Shown here: positions 42,763 to 54,400 of the stretch, piece by piece
Position numbering within the stretch: the stretch's first letter is position 1
Layout of the letters: each line of letters starts with the position of its first letter
Source: Platynereis dumerilii
Lineage: Eukaryota > Annelida > Polychaeta > Phyllodocida > Nereididae
Reading direction: 5' to 3'
NCBI GenBank assembly: GCA_026936325.1
Contig: JAPTHN010000011.1
Location: forward strand, 23,414,501-23,478,500
DNA length: 64,000 bases
Translations under genes and position numbers: made by a program
Notes under the pieces: generated by a model
What the model was told of the DNA's origin: nothing
What the model saw: the letters and a program-made list of their open reading frames with translations, nothing else
Database searches by the model: none

Positions 42763-42888
42763 GGTATTTTGAGATGTACTCACACTCGTGAAGATATCCT
42801 GAGTCCTCTGTACCCACTCGTGCTGACGCACTCGTCGGTACAGAGGACTCAGGATATCTTCAACTCGTGGAGTACATCTCAAAATACC
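42763..42888. repeat. Hairpin with two 52-base arms
   Basis: The left arm 42763-42814 (ggtattttgagatgtactca ... ctctgtacc) is the inverse of 42837-42888 except for an internal 'cacactcgtg' / 'ccacgagttg' block. A 22-base loop separates them. Possibly a very small MITE; I see no target duplication. Confidence 0.75.
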
Positions 42889-43674
42889 ACAATACCCATT
42901 TGGTCTTATTATAATACCGAAAACCCCCGCCAACTCCCGAAAACTCCCGAAAACCCCCTGAATTACCGAAAACCCCCCCAAAATAACAAGTTACAGTGCA
43001 AATATACTTAATTCTAGATCGATTGACTCACTAAAAACGATGTCTAGCCTTCAAGAATGTGTTTTCAGTAAGTTTGATTCAACTTCTGACAAGAATCTGC
43101 TACGCATTCCTGCTGATGAGTTTGGGCGCCACCGGTGGCAGTGGAATGAACTAAGTTTTTGTAGATCTTTGCAGCAGAGATGAAAAGTCTGTGACTGTGA
43201 GTTCATGGAAGTAAATCATGTAAATTTTATTTCATATTCAGCCAGTTAACTGAGATAAAAAACAACTTTTCTCACATATCACAGAAATATATTCAGTGGA
43301 GCAATAAATACACACTCAGAAATAAAAACATAGGCTGCGCGGCAGCATACCCTCGGCTAATCAGTGGGTATTCTGGAGGCAGTGAAATCAAGCGGCCCTC
43401 AGGAGGCGCGGGCTTTGAGGGGGCAAGGTCCCTAAAAACTTTAAATTGATGTCCGTTTCCACCAGGTCACAGCAAGTGCCATAATGAAAATCTGTAAAAA
43501 TTTAAGCGAGAATCAAGGCCAAAATTTGTTTTGGTAATTTGTTGAATTTCCATCACCACAATGTTTTTCATGAGTTTCCCTGACTTTCCGTAACTGCAGA
43601 GCAGACACTTAAATACAGTTAAAAAAACTTAAGCAATACTTTATTTGTAAACAAAGACAGGGTTTTGAGGGGGG

Positions 43675-43885
43675 AGGGTTGGTCTAGTGGTAGCGTGCTG
43701 GACTGCCAATCGCTGGGTCCAGGGTTCGAATCCAGCTCTTGCCGGGTCACCTGGGCCTAGTATGTTGGATGGCTGTTTCAATCATCCTTTGCCTCATTTC
43801 CGTGCCCTCTTCCTGGCCTAATTAATTAGCCTACCAAGTGTGTAAATACAGGATTTAAAGCCCCAAACATCCATCCATCTTAAGA
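43675..43885 (+). mobile_element. tRNA-derived SINE
   Basis: The head has RNA polymerase III boxes: an A-box-like TGGTCTAGTGG near 43680-43690 and a perfect B box GGTTCGAATCC at 43723-43733, with a GCC-anticodon-like loop (tRNA-Gly type is possible). A ~150-bp body shared with 38299-38430 and a CATC-repeat tail (about 43868-43880) follow. The aminoacyl stem cannot be closed, so it is a SINE and not a tRNA gene. Confidence 0.8.
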
Positions 43886-44559
43886 ATACTGTTCTTTTAC
43901 TGCATACACAAGTTCATTTTTAAAATTTCCAGTTGCACAAGGAAATTAATTATTTGATCAGTCAGTCAAACAATTTTAAAACTAAACAATCATTCAATCA
44001 GCAGATCAGTCAATCAAACCACCCTGGTTTTATACCAGGTTGCCACCCTTTAACTTCGGATAAAAACGAGAAATTTGGTTGAATCTCTGATAAGTGATAA
44101 CACATGGAAAGAGACCTTTTTTTATTAAAAAAAATCTGTTAAAGTCAGTTTAAGGATTCCATTAACGCAGCAATAAGTGCAATTGATATATATGGGAAAA
44201 TATGACTGATGAAGCAGGAACAATCACAGAAGAACACAAAGAATTTGCTCCAAAGCTTACTGTGCACTAAATTATATAATTTTAGCTTTCTTTATTTAGT
44301 TTCATTTCAAATATTAGCTCCAATAGGCCTACATGTAAACTAGAAGAATAATTCTAATAAAGCAGCTTCCAATCAAACACTGGAGCAACCTTGCAAATAG
44401 ATAATACAAACAACCAGGGCCAGGTGACAGTCAGATTATAGGTCCGAATAACAATAAAAACGACAAAAAGCTCCGTAAAGTGGCACATTCAGTCCCATTT
44501 GCTGAATTTAGGTGTTTTTGATACTAAGACAATATGTCTGAATCTTGGATGACATGTTG

Positions 44560-44590
<31 letters not shown>

Positions 44591-44652
44591 CATCTATGTA
44601 TGCATCTATCAATCTATCTATCTATATATATCTATCTATCTATCTGCATGTG

Positions 44653-44705
<53 letters not shown>

Positions 44706-44713
44706 ATATCTAT

Positions 44714-44774
<61 letters not shown>

Positions 44775-46680
44775 CATCTATCTAGTCTATCTAGTCTTAG
44801 CTATTCTTATCATAAATTACAAATATGGAATATGTGTCTAAGAACATAAATTATAGATAAGATGTCTCCAACCAAAACCATTGTAAATAGTAAGACTAAA
44901 ACAAGGTTTATGCCAGTATATATATATCTTTTAAGACTAAGCAAGTTGCTAGTTAATACAAAGGTTAAATGCTGGTCAAACCTTGAAGAATAACAATAGC
45001 TGTAAAGAAAAACAAAACAAAAGAAACATGTCCCAACTCTGTGTACAGCCTGTATGGGTTACAAAAAGGGCATATCTCAGCTTCTACTTGGCCTAAATTA
45101 TTTATTCAAATTGGAAATTTCTTTATTTGTTCAATATAAAACTACAAAGTTGGTGTCAATGCAGTTTGGACATATTTCTAAGAAAAAAGAAAATTTGTTA
45201 AAAAGCTGAGGGTGCTGTGCACTGCTTTTGTGCTCCTTTGTTCCTAGCTTTGGTCACTGGAGAGGATTAGTGACACAATGTTACATAACATGAATGGCTG
45301 GAGGGAAGGGGTACAATGCAGCACAGACACAGTGTCTCCACTTTTACCCCCTAAACAATATTTCTTTAAAATGCTAAAAATACAATTGGAGTGAATTTTA
45401 AAATGAATTAAAAGACAGATTTATCCAATAATGTCTTAAGATGTAAAATAACATACTGAAATTTAAAGAAATGGGGTTTGCATGCCAAGTAAATTTCTTT
45501 AATAACCCTCTATAATACATAGTGGTCTTATTGCCATTCTGTCTTATATGTTCATATTTAATTTTCATTAAATACCAAAATAAAAGTAAGCTGACAGTAC
45601 TTCATATGTTAAAATGTACATGACTGAGGTTAGATTTAAACCATTAAGTTAGAATTGAGAGTTTAAGATTTCTTGTCAAAGGATTAGCAGGGAAGGCAAT
45701 TACCCTGTGACATAACATTACATAATCAAGACTTCTCCAGTGCTCCATTCAACAAAAGCCAATCTGTCTGATTAATTCACATTTAATTTTCATGCAAACA
45801 ACTAAATAAAAGGGGCTGACATTAATTTATCTTCTAAAATTTACATCACTGAGTTTAGATATTAACCATAAAGTTATAATAATTGGAAGTTAAAGATTTA
45901 GTGTCAACATTTTAAAATATTAACACACAAATGCATGTTTTTGAATATATTTAATTATTGCTTTGAAAATCCACATAATTATATATAAAATGTATATATT
46001 TCCTCTTGATAATATTTCATGAGGAGAGGTAGAAAGTCAAATTTAGACATTATTGTGGCAAATTTGATTGACCAGGGCCAATATTTACTGACATATGATT
46101 ATATGAAAATCCTTAATATTTATCTAATTTTGTTAATATTGACCTCTGCTGCGAATAAAAAATTTCACATTGCTAAAAATCAGCATGATGATGATGTGAA
46201 ACATATCAGGTTTATTTTGACAAAAAAATGTCAACAACTGGTATGACATCAGAAGGAAATGGAGAGTATATAGACATTTTAATGATTTTTTGCATTTTGT
46301 CAATCATACATTTCAATGGAAAAAAATGCAGCAACTCATGCAATGGCTGTGAATATTAGTCAATAGTGTGTCTAACTACAATAAGACCTAAAGTTAACTA
46401 ACTTACCCATTACCATTTGGCTTTTCACGCAGAAATGTTGGAAAATTGTGATTTGTTCGAATTTTTGGGTTTTTATAAAAATATATAGGACCAACATTCC
46501 AACTGATTAGAGATGTTTAAAGAGGCATACGTTAGACACCTACTTGGAAAATTTCATAGATTTAATTTCAAAATTGACTGAATCATACTAGTTTGAAATA
46601 ATAGTATTTTTTCATATTCTTGGTAAATTGTCGTCCGTTCAACTTTCTCAGAGCATTTAGACCCACAAAAAACACATCTT
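43886..46680. other. Gene-free AT-rich stretch
   Basis: Besides the TCTA array (44558-44800) I see only AT-rich sequence with two loosely similar ~260-bp segments (about 45540-45680 and 45770-45910, sharing 'taattttcat(t/g)', 'aaataaaag' and 'cactgag'). No exon is supported. Confidence 0.55.
44558..44800 (+). repeat. (TCTA)n microsatellite
   Basis: Long TCTA run with a few variant units. The 60-98-codon IYLSIYLS frames across it are translated repeat. Confidence 0.9.
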
Positions 46681-46788
46681 AGGTATTTAATACATACAAT
46701 ATGTAAATTTCAGTGTCAAAAGTACTGCAGTTTTTAGTTCTGTCCGAGAAACAAACAAAAAACGATTTTTAACATTTTTGAATGATTG

Positions 46789-47060
46789 TGAGAAAAGTAT
46801 TAATGTCATGGGGATTAGACCTATGAAAGGCTCAACAGGGATAAAAGATACCATATTTACCCAAAAATGATGAATATGCATGCCATAGTTTTGGCTTGAC
46901 ACCCAATACACAAAATAATATTTTTTCATATTTTTCAATAATTGTGAGAAAAGTAATCTCATGTGGATTAAACCCCTAAAAGGCACAACTAGGATGAAAG
47001 ATATAATAACGTCCCAAAAATAAAAAGTATACATTCCATAGTTTTGGCATTACTCCCAAT
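46789..47060 (+). repeat. Two ~140-bp tandem units
   Basis: Shared order: 'gattgtgagaaaagta', 'attagacc(t)..aaaggc(t/a)caac', 'ggataaaagata', then 'catagttttggc' and 'cccaatacaca'. Units start near 46789 and 46930, followed directly by the GCCC array. Confidence 0.7.
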
Positions 47061-47085
47061 ACACAAGTGGGACGCCCGTTATCCG

Positions 47086-47125
47086 GACGCCCGCCCGCCC
47101 GCCCGCCCGCCCGCCCGCCGGACGG
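47086..47125 (+). repeat. (GCCC)n microsatellite
   Basis: About nine GCCC units in an otherwise AT-rich context, bounded by 'atccggac' and 'ggacggac', which are near-inverse. Confidence 0.9.
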
Positions 47126-47156
47126 ACAAATTTTCCCAAAGTAACTACAATACCCG

Positions 47157-47178
47157 TCGGCAATGTATACATTGCCGA
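47157..47178. repeat. 22-bp perfect palindrome
   Basis: tcggcaatgtatacattgcc plus ga; outside it one G-G mismatch and two more pairs (cc/gg) extend the dyad. It is next to the GCCC run and looks like the terminus of a small repeat. Confidence 0.8.
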
Positions 47179-47373
47179 GGGTAAAAAATATCACACATAG
47201 ACATACAGAAATATATAAATCACATGTTCCGTATTGAAAAGTTTGCATGAGACATTTAGCATCGGGTGAAGTAAATATTGTCAAAAGTCGAAATGTCAAA
47301 ATACAACTTATGTTCAAAAGTCAATAATGTCAAAAGTCCATTGAATGTCAAAATACAACTAATACAATAATTT

Positions 47374-47854
47374 TGTAGAGTTTACGACGACTTGTCGTGG
47401 GTTTGCTGCTTCGTAGCCTTTGTTTTCTTGCATTTTTACGCCGATTTACGCCAGGTGGCGCCCCGGTCGTTTTGTCAGTTTACACTGCTAATTTTTTGTG
47501 TTGGTGCATTATTTACCAATTTCTACAAACTTCCGCCCACAGCAGATTTTGGCGCGAATTTGGGCACGAAGGTTGATAGTTGTAAGTAAAATCCATTTAA
47601 ATCACTTTATACCACAAATTTGTTAGAATAGATTACATAAGTATGTTACAAAGATGTTGCTGTATATCTAAAGCCCTGTTTTTGTGTGTTTTTCGACAGG
47701 TTAAACCCCGTTTTGTACCGTCATGTGTCGTTTTGTACAAGTTTGTCATCCAACTGGACTGTCACATATGTCATGAAATAAATCCGTCATCTGGTCATGG
47801 GCGTATTTTTCAACATCAATACAACGTTGTCATTTATCGTTGCCGAATCTCACA
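47374..47854 (+). repeat. BEL element 5' LTR (481 bp)
   Basis: Starts TGTAGAGTTTACGACG and ends GCCGAATCTCACA; near-identical to 53923-54393. Confidence 0.92.
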
Positions 47855-48076
47855 GTTTAACAACTCTTCCCTGGTTGAGTTCTCCGTTGACATCCCTAAG
47901 TTCCAGAAGAATTGTACTGATGACACCCCCAAAGTTTGACAATTTCGATGACATCTCTGTTGTGTAACATGACATTCCTGAAGTTCAACCACTTGTCTTG
48001 AGTTTGGGTTAACTCATCCGATGACACCCCTGAAGTTGGCAACCCTTAGAGAACTGTCAATGTCGACATTGTGAGA

Positions 48077-51000
48077 ATGTCAAATCCAGAGCACCTGCAG
48101 ATCAGGACACAGCTCATGGACTATAATGTCAATGAAGTGGAACACGATGGGGCTGATCTGAGTCAGGATAATGTCCATCCTGAGGATTCAGCCAGTCAAG
48201 TTGGCGGATTCAATAGTCAAGTCGGCAGTCAAAGTGGTGTATCCGGGCCATCCAATTTCACTGTTCGTTCAAGGGCATCATCGCGGGCCGCTTCGCTCGC
48301 TATTATCGCTAACTCCCTGGAAGAGCGGCAACAGCTTGAGCTGGAAGAGCTGAGGATTCGGCAACGAAAGGAGGCGCTGGAAGTGAAAACCAGACTAGCA
48401 GTCGCGGAGGCGCAGGCACATGCAGCAGAGTCCGGCAGGTCACGTGTCAGTTTGAGGTCTACCCGAGAAACTTTGGGCCTGAATGGAGCAGCGCCTGAGT
48501 TTAAACCTACGAAGGCCACGTCGCAAGTTTCACGTCGTGATAAGCCTAGAGACTTTCTTACAAAGCCTAGAGATGAAATTGTTATTGTTGATACTTCGCC
48601 TAGAGACTTTCTTAAAGAGCCTAGAGATGAAAATGTTGATTCTATGACAATGCATGATGTTAGGCCTATTTCTGTGCATACTAATTCTGTGAATGATGTT
48701 GTGGAAGCACTCCGATTGAGTCAACAGCAAATGTTGAATGCTGTTCACATGCCCCAGGCAGAACTTACACATTTTACCGGTGACCCGCTGAAGTATTGGG
48801 TATTTATTAGGGCGTTCGAGAGCAGAATTGAGGCTGCGACCTCTGATGAAAATGCCAAATTGATACTGTTAGTTCAACATTGTGATGGCAAAGCCAAGGA
48901 ACTTATTGAGCCATGCATTTGTATGCCAGCAGGTAGGGGCTACCGTAGAGCAAGGGAATTGCTTAAACAAAGATTTGGGGATGACTATACTATCTCTCAG
49001 GCTTGGGTTAAGAAAGTCAGTGAAGGCCCAGAGATATTGCCTACAGATTATGTCAAATTGAGGGAATTTTCTGATGACCTCAACAGTTGTGTTGATACCT
49101 TGGAGGCCATGGGTTATATCGCTGAGATTAGCACACAGCGGGTGATGGTTGCCATTTTGTCGAGGTTACCCATGTTTCTTAGGACCAGATGGGTCAGAGA
49201 AGTGCAACTTAGAAAAGGTCGCGGCGATAGGCCACATGATGTGATTGATCTTGCCAGATTTATTGAGTTTGCAGCTGAGGAGTCGAATGACCCTGTGTAT
49301 TCTGAGTTGTTAGGGGGCAAACGTGAAACTAAGTCAAATCCAACTTCTAAACGTCACCATGGTACCTTTATGTCCGATAATGCAAATGTTGGTGCTGCGC
49401 CACCTAGTGTCAAATTCAATGCTCGTGATGGTGCTGCGCCACCTGGTGTTAAGTGTGACTTATGTGAAGGGTTTCACACTTTGTTTGGTTGTGACAAATT
49501 CAAGGGGATGAGTGTGTCCGACAGAAGGACTTATGCATTTGAGAAGAGGTTGTGCTTCAACTGTTTAAAGAGTGGTCACATTTCAACGAGTTGTAAGTTA
49601 GAGAGGGTGTGTTCTGTAGATGGCTGCAAGAAGAAGCACACAAAATTCTTGCACCCTGTAGGCAGGTCTGAAGTTAAATCAAGTGGTCCGTCAAGTGGTC
49701 CGTCAGTCAGCTGTCATGCCACATCTAGGGGTGGTTCGAGGCTTGCTTTGCCTATTGTTTCAGTGAAGGTTAGGCCCCCTGGTGGTGGTCTTGAGTATCA
49801 GACATATGCTTTATTAGACAACGGCTCAACCACCACTTTTTGCACTGATGGTTTAGTAGACAGCATTGGAGTTGAGGGCAAGGAGGAATCTCTTATCATT
49901 AGTACTATTGATCGCCCTGGTAGGCATGTTGAGACTAGGTCAGTGGCTTTTGAGATTTCCAGTCTGGATGGGTCAGAATTTAGTGAGTTGTCGTCTGTCT
50001 ATACCAGATCAACTATACCATGTAGCACGTCTCACATTCCTCATCGTTCTGATATTAGTGGTTTTGATCACTTGAAGGATGTTCACATTCCAGATGTTGA
50101 TGCGGAGCAGGTCTCAGTCTTGATTGGTCAAGACAATTCAGATTTGATGATGCCACTTGAGGTCCGGCGAGGTCGACAGAAGGGAATGCCTTATGCAGTT
50201 CGGACTAAGTTAGGATGGGTCGTGAATGGTGCGATAGGTGAAAATTGCAATGGCTCTTTTGTTAACTTTGTTGATTGTGGTTTAGAAGAGCAGTTAGAGA
50301 AGTTTTGGAAGGTAGAAGGCTGGGAGCTCCTTAATGGTCCAGAATTGTCAATGTCAGTTGAAGATGAGCGTACTTTGTCACTGTGGAATCAGTCGGTGTC
50401 TCAAGATTCTGAAGGTCATTTTGTTTTGCCTATCCCTTTCCGAGGTAAGGCTGAGTTACCAGAAAGTAGGCCACAGGCAGAAAAGAGGTTGTTGTCACTG
50501 CGTAGCAGATTGGTTAAGGACCCAGTTCTTTGTGGTAGTTATGTTGATGGCATGGCTGACCTACTGCAGAAGGGTTATGCAGAGGAGGTCAAGGTTGAAG
50601 ATTCTGTTGATGGTCCTGTCTGGTATCTCCCGCATCATCCGGTGGTTTCTCCGAAGAAAGTCAGAATAGTGTTCGATAGTGCAGCTCAGGTGAATGGAGT
50701 GTCGTTGAACAAATGTGTCATGCAGGGTCCTGACATGACAAATGACTTGGCAGGTGTTCTTCATCGTTTCAGGTTAGGCCCAGTTGCAGTTCAGGGAGAT
50801 ATTGAGGCTATGTTCCATCAGGTGAAGGTGCCAGCTCGTGACCGAGATGCACTTCGCTTTCTTTGGTATCAGGATGGCAACCTAGATAGTGAAATTATGG
50901 AATTTCGTATGACGTCTCATTTGTTTGGTGGAACTTGGTCGCCAGCATGTTGTGGTTTCGCTTTGCGACTTGTCGCTGACAAGCCTGGTTTCAGTCAGGT

Positions 51001-53581
51001 TGCTATGGATACGGTTCGAGACAATTTCTATGTCGACGACTGCTTGAAGGCGGTTGATACGCCTGAAGAAGCAATCACTCTCATCAAGGACCTTAGAGGA
51101 ATGCTTGCAGATGGAGGCTTTCATATTACTAAGTTCGCTAGTAACAGCAAGCAGGTGTTAGAGTCAGTTCCTGTAGAGGAAAGAGCTAAAGGGATTAGGC
51201 CCCTGAATTTTGGTTCGGATAGTTTGCCATTTGAGAAGGCTCTTGGTTTGACATGGGATCTGAAGGAGGATGTTCTTACATTCTTGGCATCAGTCAAGGA
51301 TAAACCTTTCACTCGTAGAGGTCTTTTAAGTAGCGTCAGTTCACTGTTTGATCCTTTAGGATTAGTTAGTCCTTTTACAGTTAGAGGGCGTATGTTGGTT
51401 CAAGAGTTGACAAGATTGAGTCTTGGTTGGGATGAAGAGATCCCAGTCCACATTGCTCAGCAGTGGCGTGATTGGCTCAGTGAGCTAGCTGCTGTTTCTG
51501 ATTTCAAGATTGATCGTTGTATCAAGCCTACGGGCTCAGCGGAATTTCAGTTGCATCATTTTGGAGATGCGTCGACAAGGGCTTACGGGTCTGTTTCTTA
51601 TTTGCGTGTTACATTGTCTGATGGTCAAATTGTCACTTTTCTGGTTATGTCGAGATCTAGACTCGCCCCAATGAAGGAACTTTCCATTCCCAGACTTGAA
51701 TTGTCAGCTGCTGTGTTAGCTGTCAAGATGGATAGCATGTTACGCAGGGAGTTAGGGTTGAATGTCACACGTTCGGTGTTTTGGTCAGATAGTATGGTTG
51801 TGTTGGGGTATATTAGTAATCCCATGGTCAGATATCATACTTTTGTTGCCAATAGGGTGTCAGCTGTCCACGCAGGGTCCGAGTCGGACCAGTGGCGGCA
51901 CGTTGCGTCGGCGGATAATCCGGCCGATATGATCTCTAGAGGGATACCAGTTAGAGAGCTTAATCAGAGCTCATTGTGGATGCATGGGCCTTCGTTCCTC
52001 AAAGGACCAGTTGAGGACTGGCCTGGTCACATTGTGCCTACGTGTGCTCCTTCCAGTGAGGACCCTGAAGTCAAGAAGGTCCACCCAGTATTTCTTAATG
52101 CTGAGAATGACATGCTAGATGACTTCATTTGTTATCACTCGTCATTGCTAGTTGTCAAAAGGCGAATAGCGCTGTTGCTTAGAGTCAAAGAATGGTTGAG
52201 GCAGAAGGTGGCAGGAAAAGAATGTCCTGACATTCGGAAGCCTGTTTCAGTAGAGGAGCTTGACTTAGCTGAGATAGCTTTAGTTCAGTGTGTTCAGAGA
52301 AGAGAGTTCCCCTCTTACTTAGGAAAGGAATTGCCTGTCAAGGGTTCCTTGTCACCACTCACTCCTAGAGTGAATTCAGATGGTTTGCTGGTCGTAGGTG
52401 GTCGTGTGTCAAAGGGTGATCTACCCGAAAAGATGAAACATCCTGTCATTTTACCCAAGGATCACCATCTTACTGATCTCATTGTTAGGGAGACTCATTT
52501 GCAAAATGGTCATGTCGGCAGAGAACATGTCTTGTCCCTTGTTAGAGAGAGGTATTGGGTCATTAGAGGCAGAGTAGCTGTTAGAAGAGTTTTGGCTAAG
52601 TGCACTGTCTGCAAGAGATGGAATGCCAAGCCATCCACCCAACTGATGGGAGACCTCCCAGAGGGTCGTATTGACAAGTCATGCCCACCGTTTACTAATG
52701 TGGGAATTGACTTCTTTGGGCCATTCATGGTCAAACGAGGCAGGAGTGTGCAGAAACGTTATGGTTGTTTGTTTACATGTATGTCAGTTCGAGCCATTCA
52801 TCTTGAAGTCAGTTTTAGTTTGGACACTGATTCGTTCATTCATTGCTTGCACAGGTTCATGTCTCGTCGTGGTTGTCCTAAGCAAATCTTTTGCGACAAT
52901 GGTACAAATTTTGTCGGTGCCGAAGGTCAACTTAAGGATTTGTTGGTCAGTTTGGATCAGGGCAAGATTCAGGCAGCGTTAGTCCCAAAGAAAGTTGGTT
53001 GGAACTTTAACCCACCCAGTGCTTCGCACATGGGCGGCGTTTGGGAGAGGCTTGTTAAGTCGGTCAAGAAGGTTCTGAATCCCATGTTGTCCCAACAGAG
53101 CTTAGAGGACGAAGGTCTTGCTACGTTGATGTGCATTGTGGAGTCCATTCTTAACAGTAGACCTTTAACCAAGGTATCAGAAGATTCTAATGATCTTGAA
53201 GCGTTGACACCGAATCACTTGTTGATTCCTGGGACTTTGTCCTACAGTTATCCCGAAGGGGAATTTCGACATGAAGACAATTATGTCAGACGTCGATGGC
53301 GTCAGGTGCAGTACCATGCAGACGTCTTTTGGCGTAGGTGGATGCGTGAGTACATGCCTATTCTTCAGTCAAGGTCTAAGTGGCAGGTCATTCAGAGAAA
53401 TCTCCAGGTCAATGACTTAGTTATTTTGGTGGAGGAGACCCCAAGGTCACAGTGGCCACTCGCCAAGGTCATCGAGACCTATCCAGGTGATGATGGCAAG
53501 GTCAGGAAGGTTAGAATTAGGACCAAGAACACAGAACTTGTCAGACCTGTTACTAAATTGTGCATGCTCGAGGAAGCATAA
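48077..53581 (+). CDS. BEL/Pao gag-pol polyprotein
   Basis: A single frame of about 1,834 codons from the ATG at 48077. Parts in order: a charged, coiled-coil-prone N-terminus; the gag domain of the DUF1759 type (from about residue 230); zinc knuckles (about 480-540); an aspartic protease of the BEL type (about 570-720); reverse transcriptase (about 800-1080); RNase H (about 1180-1310); an integrase zinc-binding domain (about 1500-1560) and integrase core (about 1570-1720); and a C-terminal DUF5641-type tail. The order and length are normal for BEL/Pao. It looks intact and is treated here as a fossil copy of the element. Confidence 0.9.
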   Translation: MSNPEHLQIRTQLMDYNVNEVEHDGADLSQDNVHPEDSASQVGGFNSQVGSQSGVSGPSNFTVRSRASSRAASLAIIANSLEERQQLELEELRIRQRKEALEVKTRLAVAEAQAHAAESGRSRVSLRSTRETLGLNGAAPEFKPTKATSQVSRRDKPRDFLTKPRDEIVIVDTSPRDFLKEPRDENVDSMTMHDVRPISVHTNSVNDVVEALRLSQQQMLNAVHMPQAELTHFTGDPLKYWVFIRAFESRIEAATSDENAKLILLVQHCDGKAKELIEPCICMPAGRGYRRARELLKQRFGDDYTISQAWVKKVSEGPEILPTDYVKLREFSDDLNSCVDTLEAMGYIAEISTQRVMVAILSRLPMFLRTRWVREVQLRKGRGDRPHDVIDLARFIEFAAEESNDPVYSELLGGKRETKSNPTSKRHHGTFMSDNANVGAAPPSVKFNARDGAAPPGVKCDLCEGFHTLFGCDKFKGMSVSDRRTYAFEKRLCFNCLKSGHISTSCKLERVCSVDGCKKKHTKFLHPVGRSEVKSSGPSSGPSVSCHATSRGGSRLALPIVSVKVRPPGGGLEYQTYALLDNGSTTTFCTDGLVDSIGVEGKEESLIISTIDRPGRHVETRSVAFEISSLDGSEFSELSSVYTRSTIPCSTSHIPHRSDISGFDHLKDVHIPDVDAEQVSVLIGQDNSDLMMPLEVRRGRQKGMPYAVRTKLGWVVNGAIGENCNGSFVNFVDCGLEEQLEKFWKVEGWELLNGPELSMSVEDERTLSLWNQSVSQDSEGHFVLPIPFRGKAELPESRPQAEKRLLSLRSRLVKDPVLCGSYVDGMADLLQKGYAEEVKVEDSVDGPVWYLPHHPVVSPKKVRIVFDSAAQVNGVSLNKCVMQGPDMTNDLAGVLHRFRLGPVAVQGDIEAMFHQVKVPARDRDALRFLWYQDGNLDSEIMEFRMTSHLFGGTWSPACCGFALRLVADKPGFSQVAMDTVRDNFYVDDCLKAVDTPEEAITLIKDLRGMLADGGFHITKFASNSKQVLESVPVEERAKGIRPLNFGSDSLPFEKALGLTWDLKEDVLTFLASVKDKPFTRRGLLSSVSSLFDPLGLVSPFTVRGRMLVQELTRLSLGWDEEIPVHIAQQWRDWLSELAAVSDFKIDRCIKPTGSAEFQLHHFGDASTRAYGSVSYLRVTLSDGQIVTFLVMSRSRLAPMKELSIPRLELSAAVLAVKMDSMLRRELGLNVTRSVFWSDSMVVLGYISNPMVRYHTFVANRVSAVHAGSESDQWRHVASADNPADMISRGIPVRELNQSSLWMHGPSFLKGPVEDWPGHIVPTCAPSSEDPEVKKVHPVFLNAENDMLDDFICYHSSLLVVKRRIALLLRVKEWLRQKVAGKECPDIRKPVSVEELDLAEIALVQCVQRREFPSYLGKELPVKGSLSPLTPRVNSDGLLVVGGRVSKGDLPEKMKHPVILPKDHHLTDLIVRETHLQNGHVGREHVLSLVRERYWVIRGRVAVRRVLAKCTVCKRWNAKPSTQLMGDLPEGRIDKSCPPFTNVGIDFFGPFMVKRGRSVQKRYGCLFTCMSVRAIHLEVSFSLDTDSFIHCLHRFMSRRGCPKQIFCDNGTNFVGAEGQLKDLLVSLDQGKIQAALVPKKVGWNFNPPSASHMGGVWERLVKSVKKVLNPMLSQQSLEDEGLATLMCIVESILNSRPLTKVSEDSNDLEALTPNHLLIPGTLSYSYPEGEFRHEDNYVRRRWRQVQYHADVFWRRWMREYMPILQSRSKWQVIQRNLQVNDLVILVEETPRSQWPLAKVIETYPGDDGKVRKVRIRTKNTELVRPVTKLCMLEEA

Positions 53582-53922
53582 ATTTTGAGCTTTAAACGCA
53601 TTGTGTTGAGAGATGTATTTTCTCGTATATAATCTCAGTATTACTTTTCATGGTACTCAGTCAATTGTGAGAATTTTTGATGAATATTTAGTTATCACAA
53701 TTATCAGTATTATTTTTGAGTTCCTTGTCAGTATTATTCGTATCATTATCAGTAGACAAGTTTATTGGTCAATTGTAAATTGTTTATAAGTATTGTAAAA
53801 TTACAATGCGAGTCTATTGTAAATTTTTGATGGTAAAAATACCTTTAAGGTTAATGTAAATGGTAAATGTAAATTTGTGTAAATTGTCATTGTAAAAGGC
53901 GTTGACCCCTTTTTGGGGGGAG

Positions 53923-54393
53923 TGTAGAGTTTACGACGACTTGTCGTGGGTTTGCTGCTTCGTAGCCTTTGTTTTCTTGCATTTTTACGCCGATTTACGC
54001 CAGGTGGCGCCCCGGTCGTTTTGTCAGTTTACACTGCTAATTTTTTGTGTTGGTGCATTATTTACCAATTTCTACAAACTTCCGCCCACAGCAGATTTTG
54101 GCGCGAATTTGGGCACGAAGGTTGATAGTTGTAAGTAAAATCCATTTAAATCACTTTATACCACAAATTTGTTAGAATAGATTACATAAGTATGTTACAA
54201 AGATGTTGCTGTATATCTAAAGCCCTGTTTTTGTGTGTTTTTCGACAGGTTAAACCCCGTTTTGTACCGTCATGTGTCGTTTTGTACAAGTTTGTCATCC
54301 AACTGGACTGTCACATGTCATGAAATAAATCCGTCATGGGCGTATTTTTCAACATCAATACAACGTTGTCATTTATCGTTGCCGAATCTCACA
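53923..54393 (+). repeat. BEL element 3' LTR (471 bp)
   Basis: Copy of the 5' LTR, followed by the AATTT target duplication at 54394-54398. Confidence 0.92.
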
Positions 54394-54400
54394 AATTTCA

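Larger units (their letters stand above)
41235..43670. other. Gene-free stretch with small repeats
   Basis: No supported exon. Notable content: two copies of 'agctcatttgcatac' with the octamer ATTTGCAT (about 41320 and 41354), a CAAACAG run (41415-41460), the dispersed tandem pair at 42150-42425, the hairpin at 42763-42888 and a CCGAAAACCCC run (42915-42982). Confidence 0.55.
47374..54393 (+). mobile_element. BEL/Pao LTR retrotransposon, looks whole, young
   Basis: Fossil-type entry. LTRs at 47374-47854 and 53923-54393 begin TG and end CA and are flanked by the 5-bp duplication AATTT (47369-47373 and 54394-54398), typical of BEL elements. A purine-rich tract (ggggggag) precedes the right LTR. 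One long gag-pol frame lies between. The LTRs differ only by two short length differences in my reading, so insertion was recent on an evolutionary scale. I see no breaks in the coding part. Family: BEL/Pao, from gag and integrase type and polyprotein order. Confidence 0.92.

Noticed and set aside
43675-43760. Functional tRNA gene
   Set aside because: Pol III boxes are good but the acceptor stem does not close and a SINE body and tail follow.
44545-44841. 98-codon IYLSIYLS frame
   Set aside because: Translated TCTA microsatellite.
46976-47317. 113-codon frame with G-R-A-G repeats
   Set aside because: Translated GCCC microsatellite and tandem units.
47643-47939. 98-codon frame over the 5' LTR as a separate gene
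   Set aside because: Lies across the LTR and leader of the BEL element, is also present in the 3' LTR in part, and has no domain.
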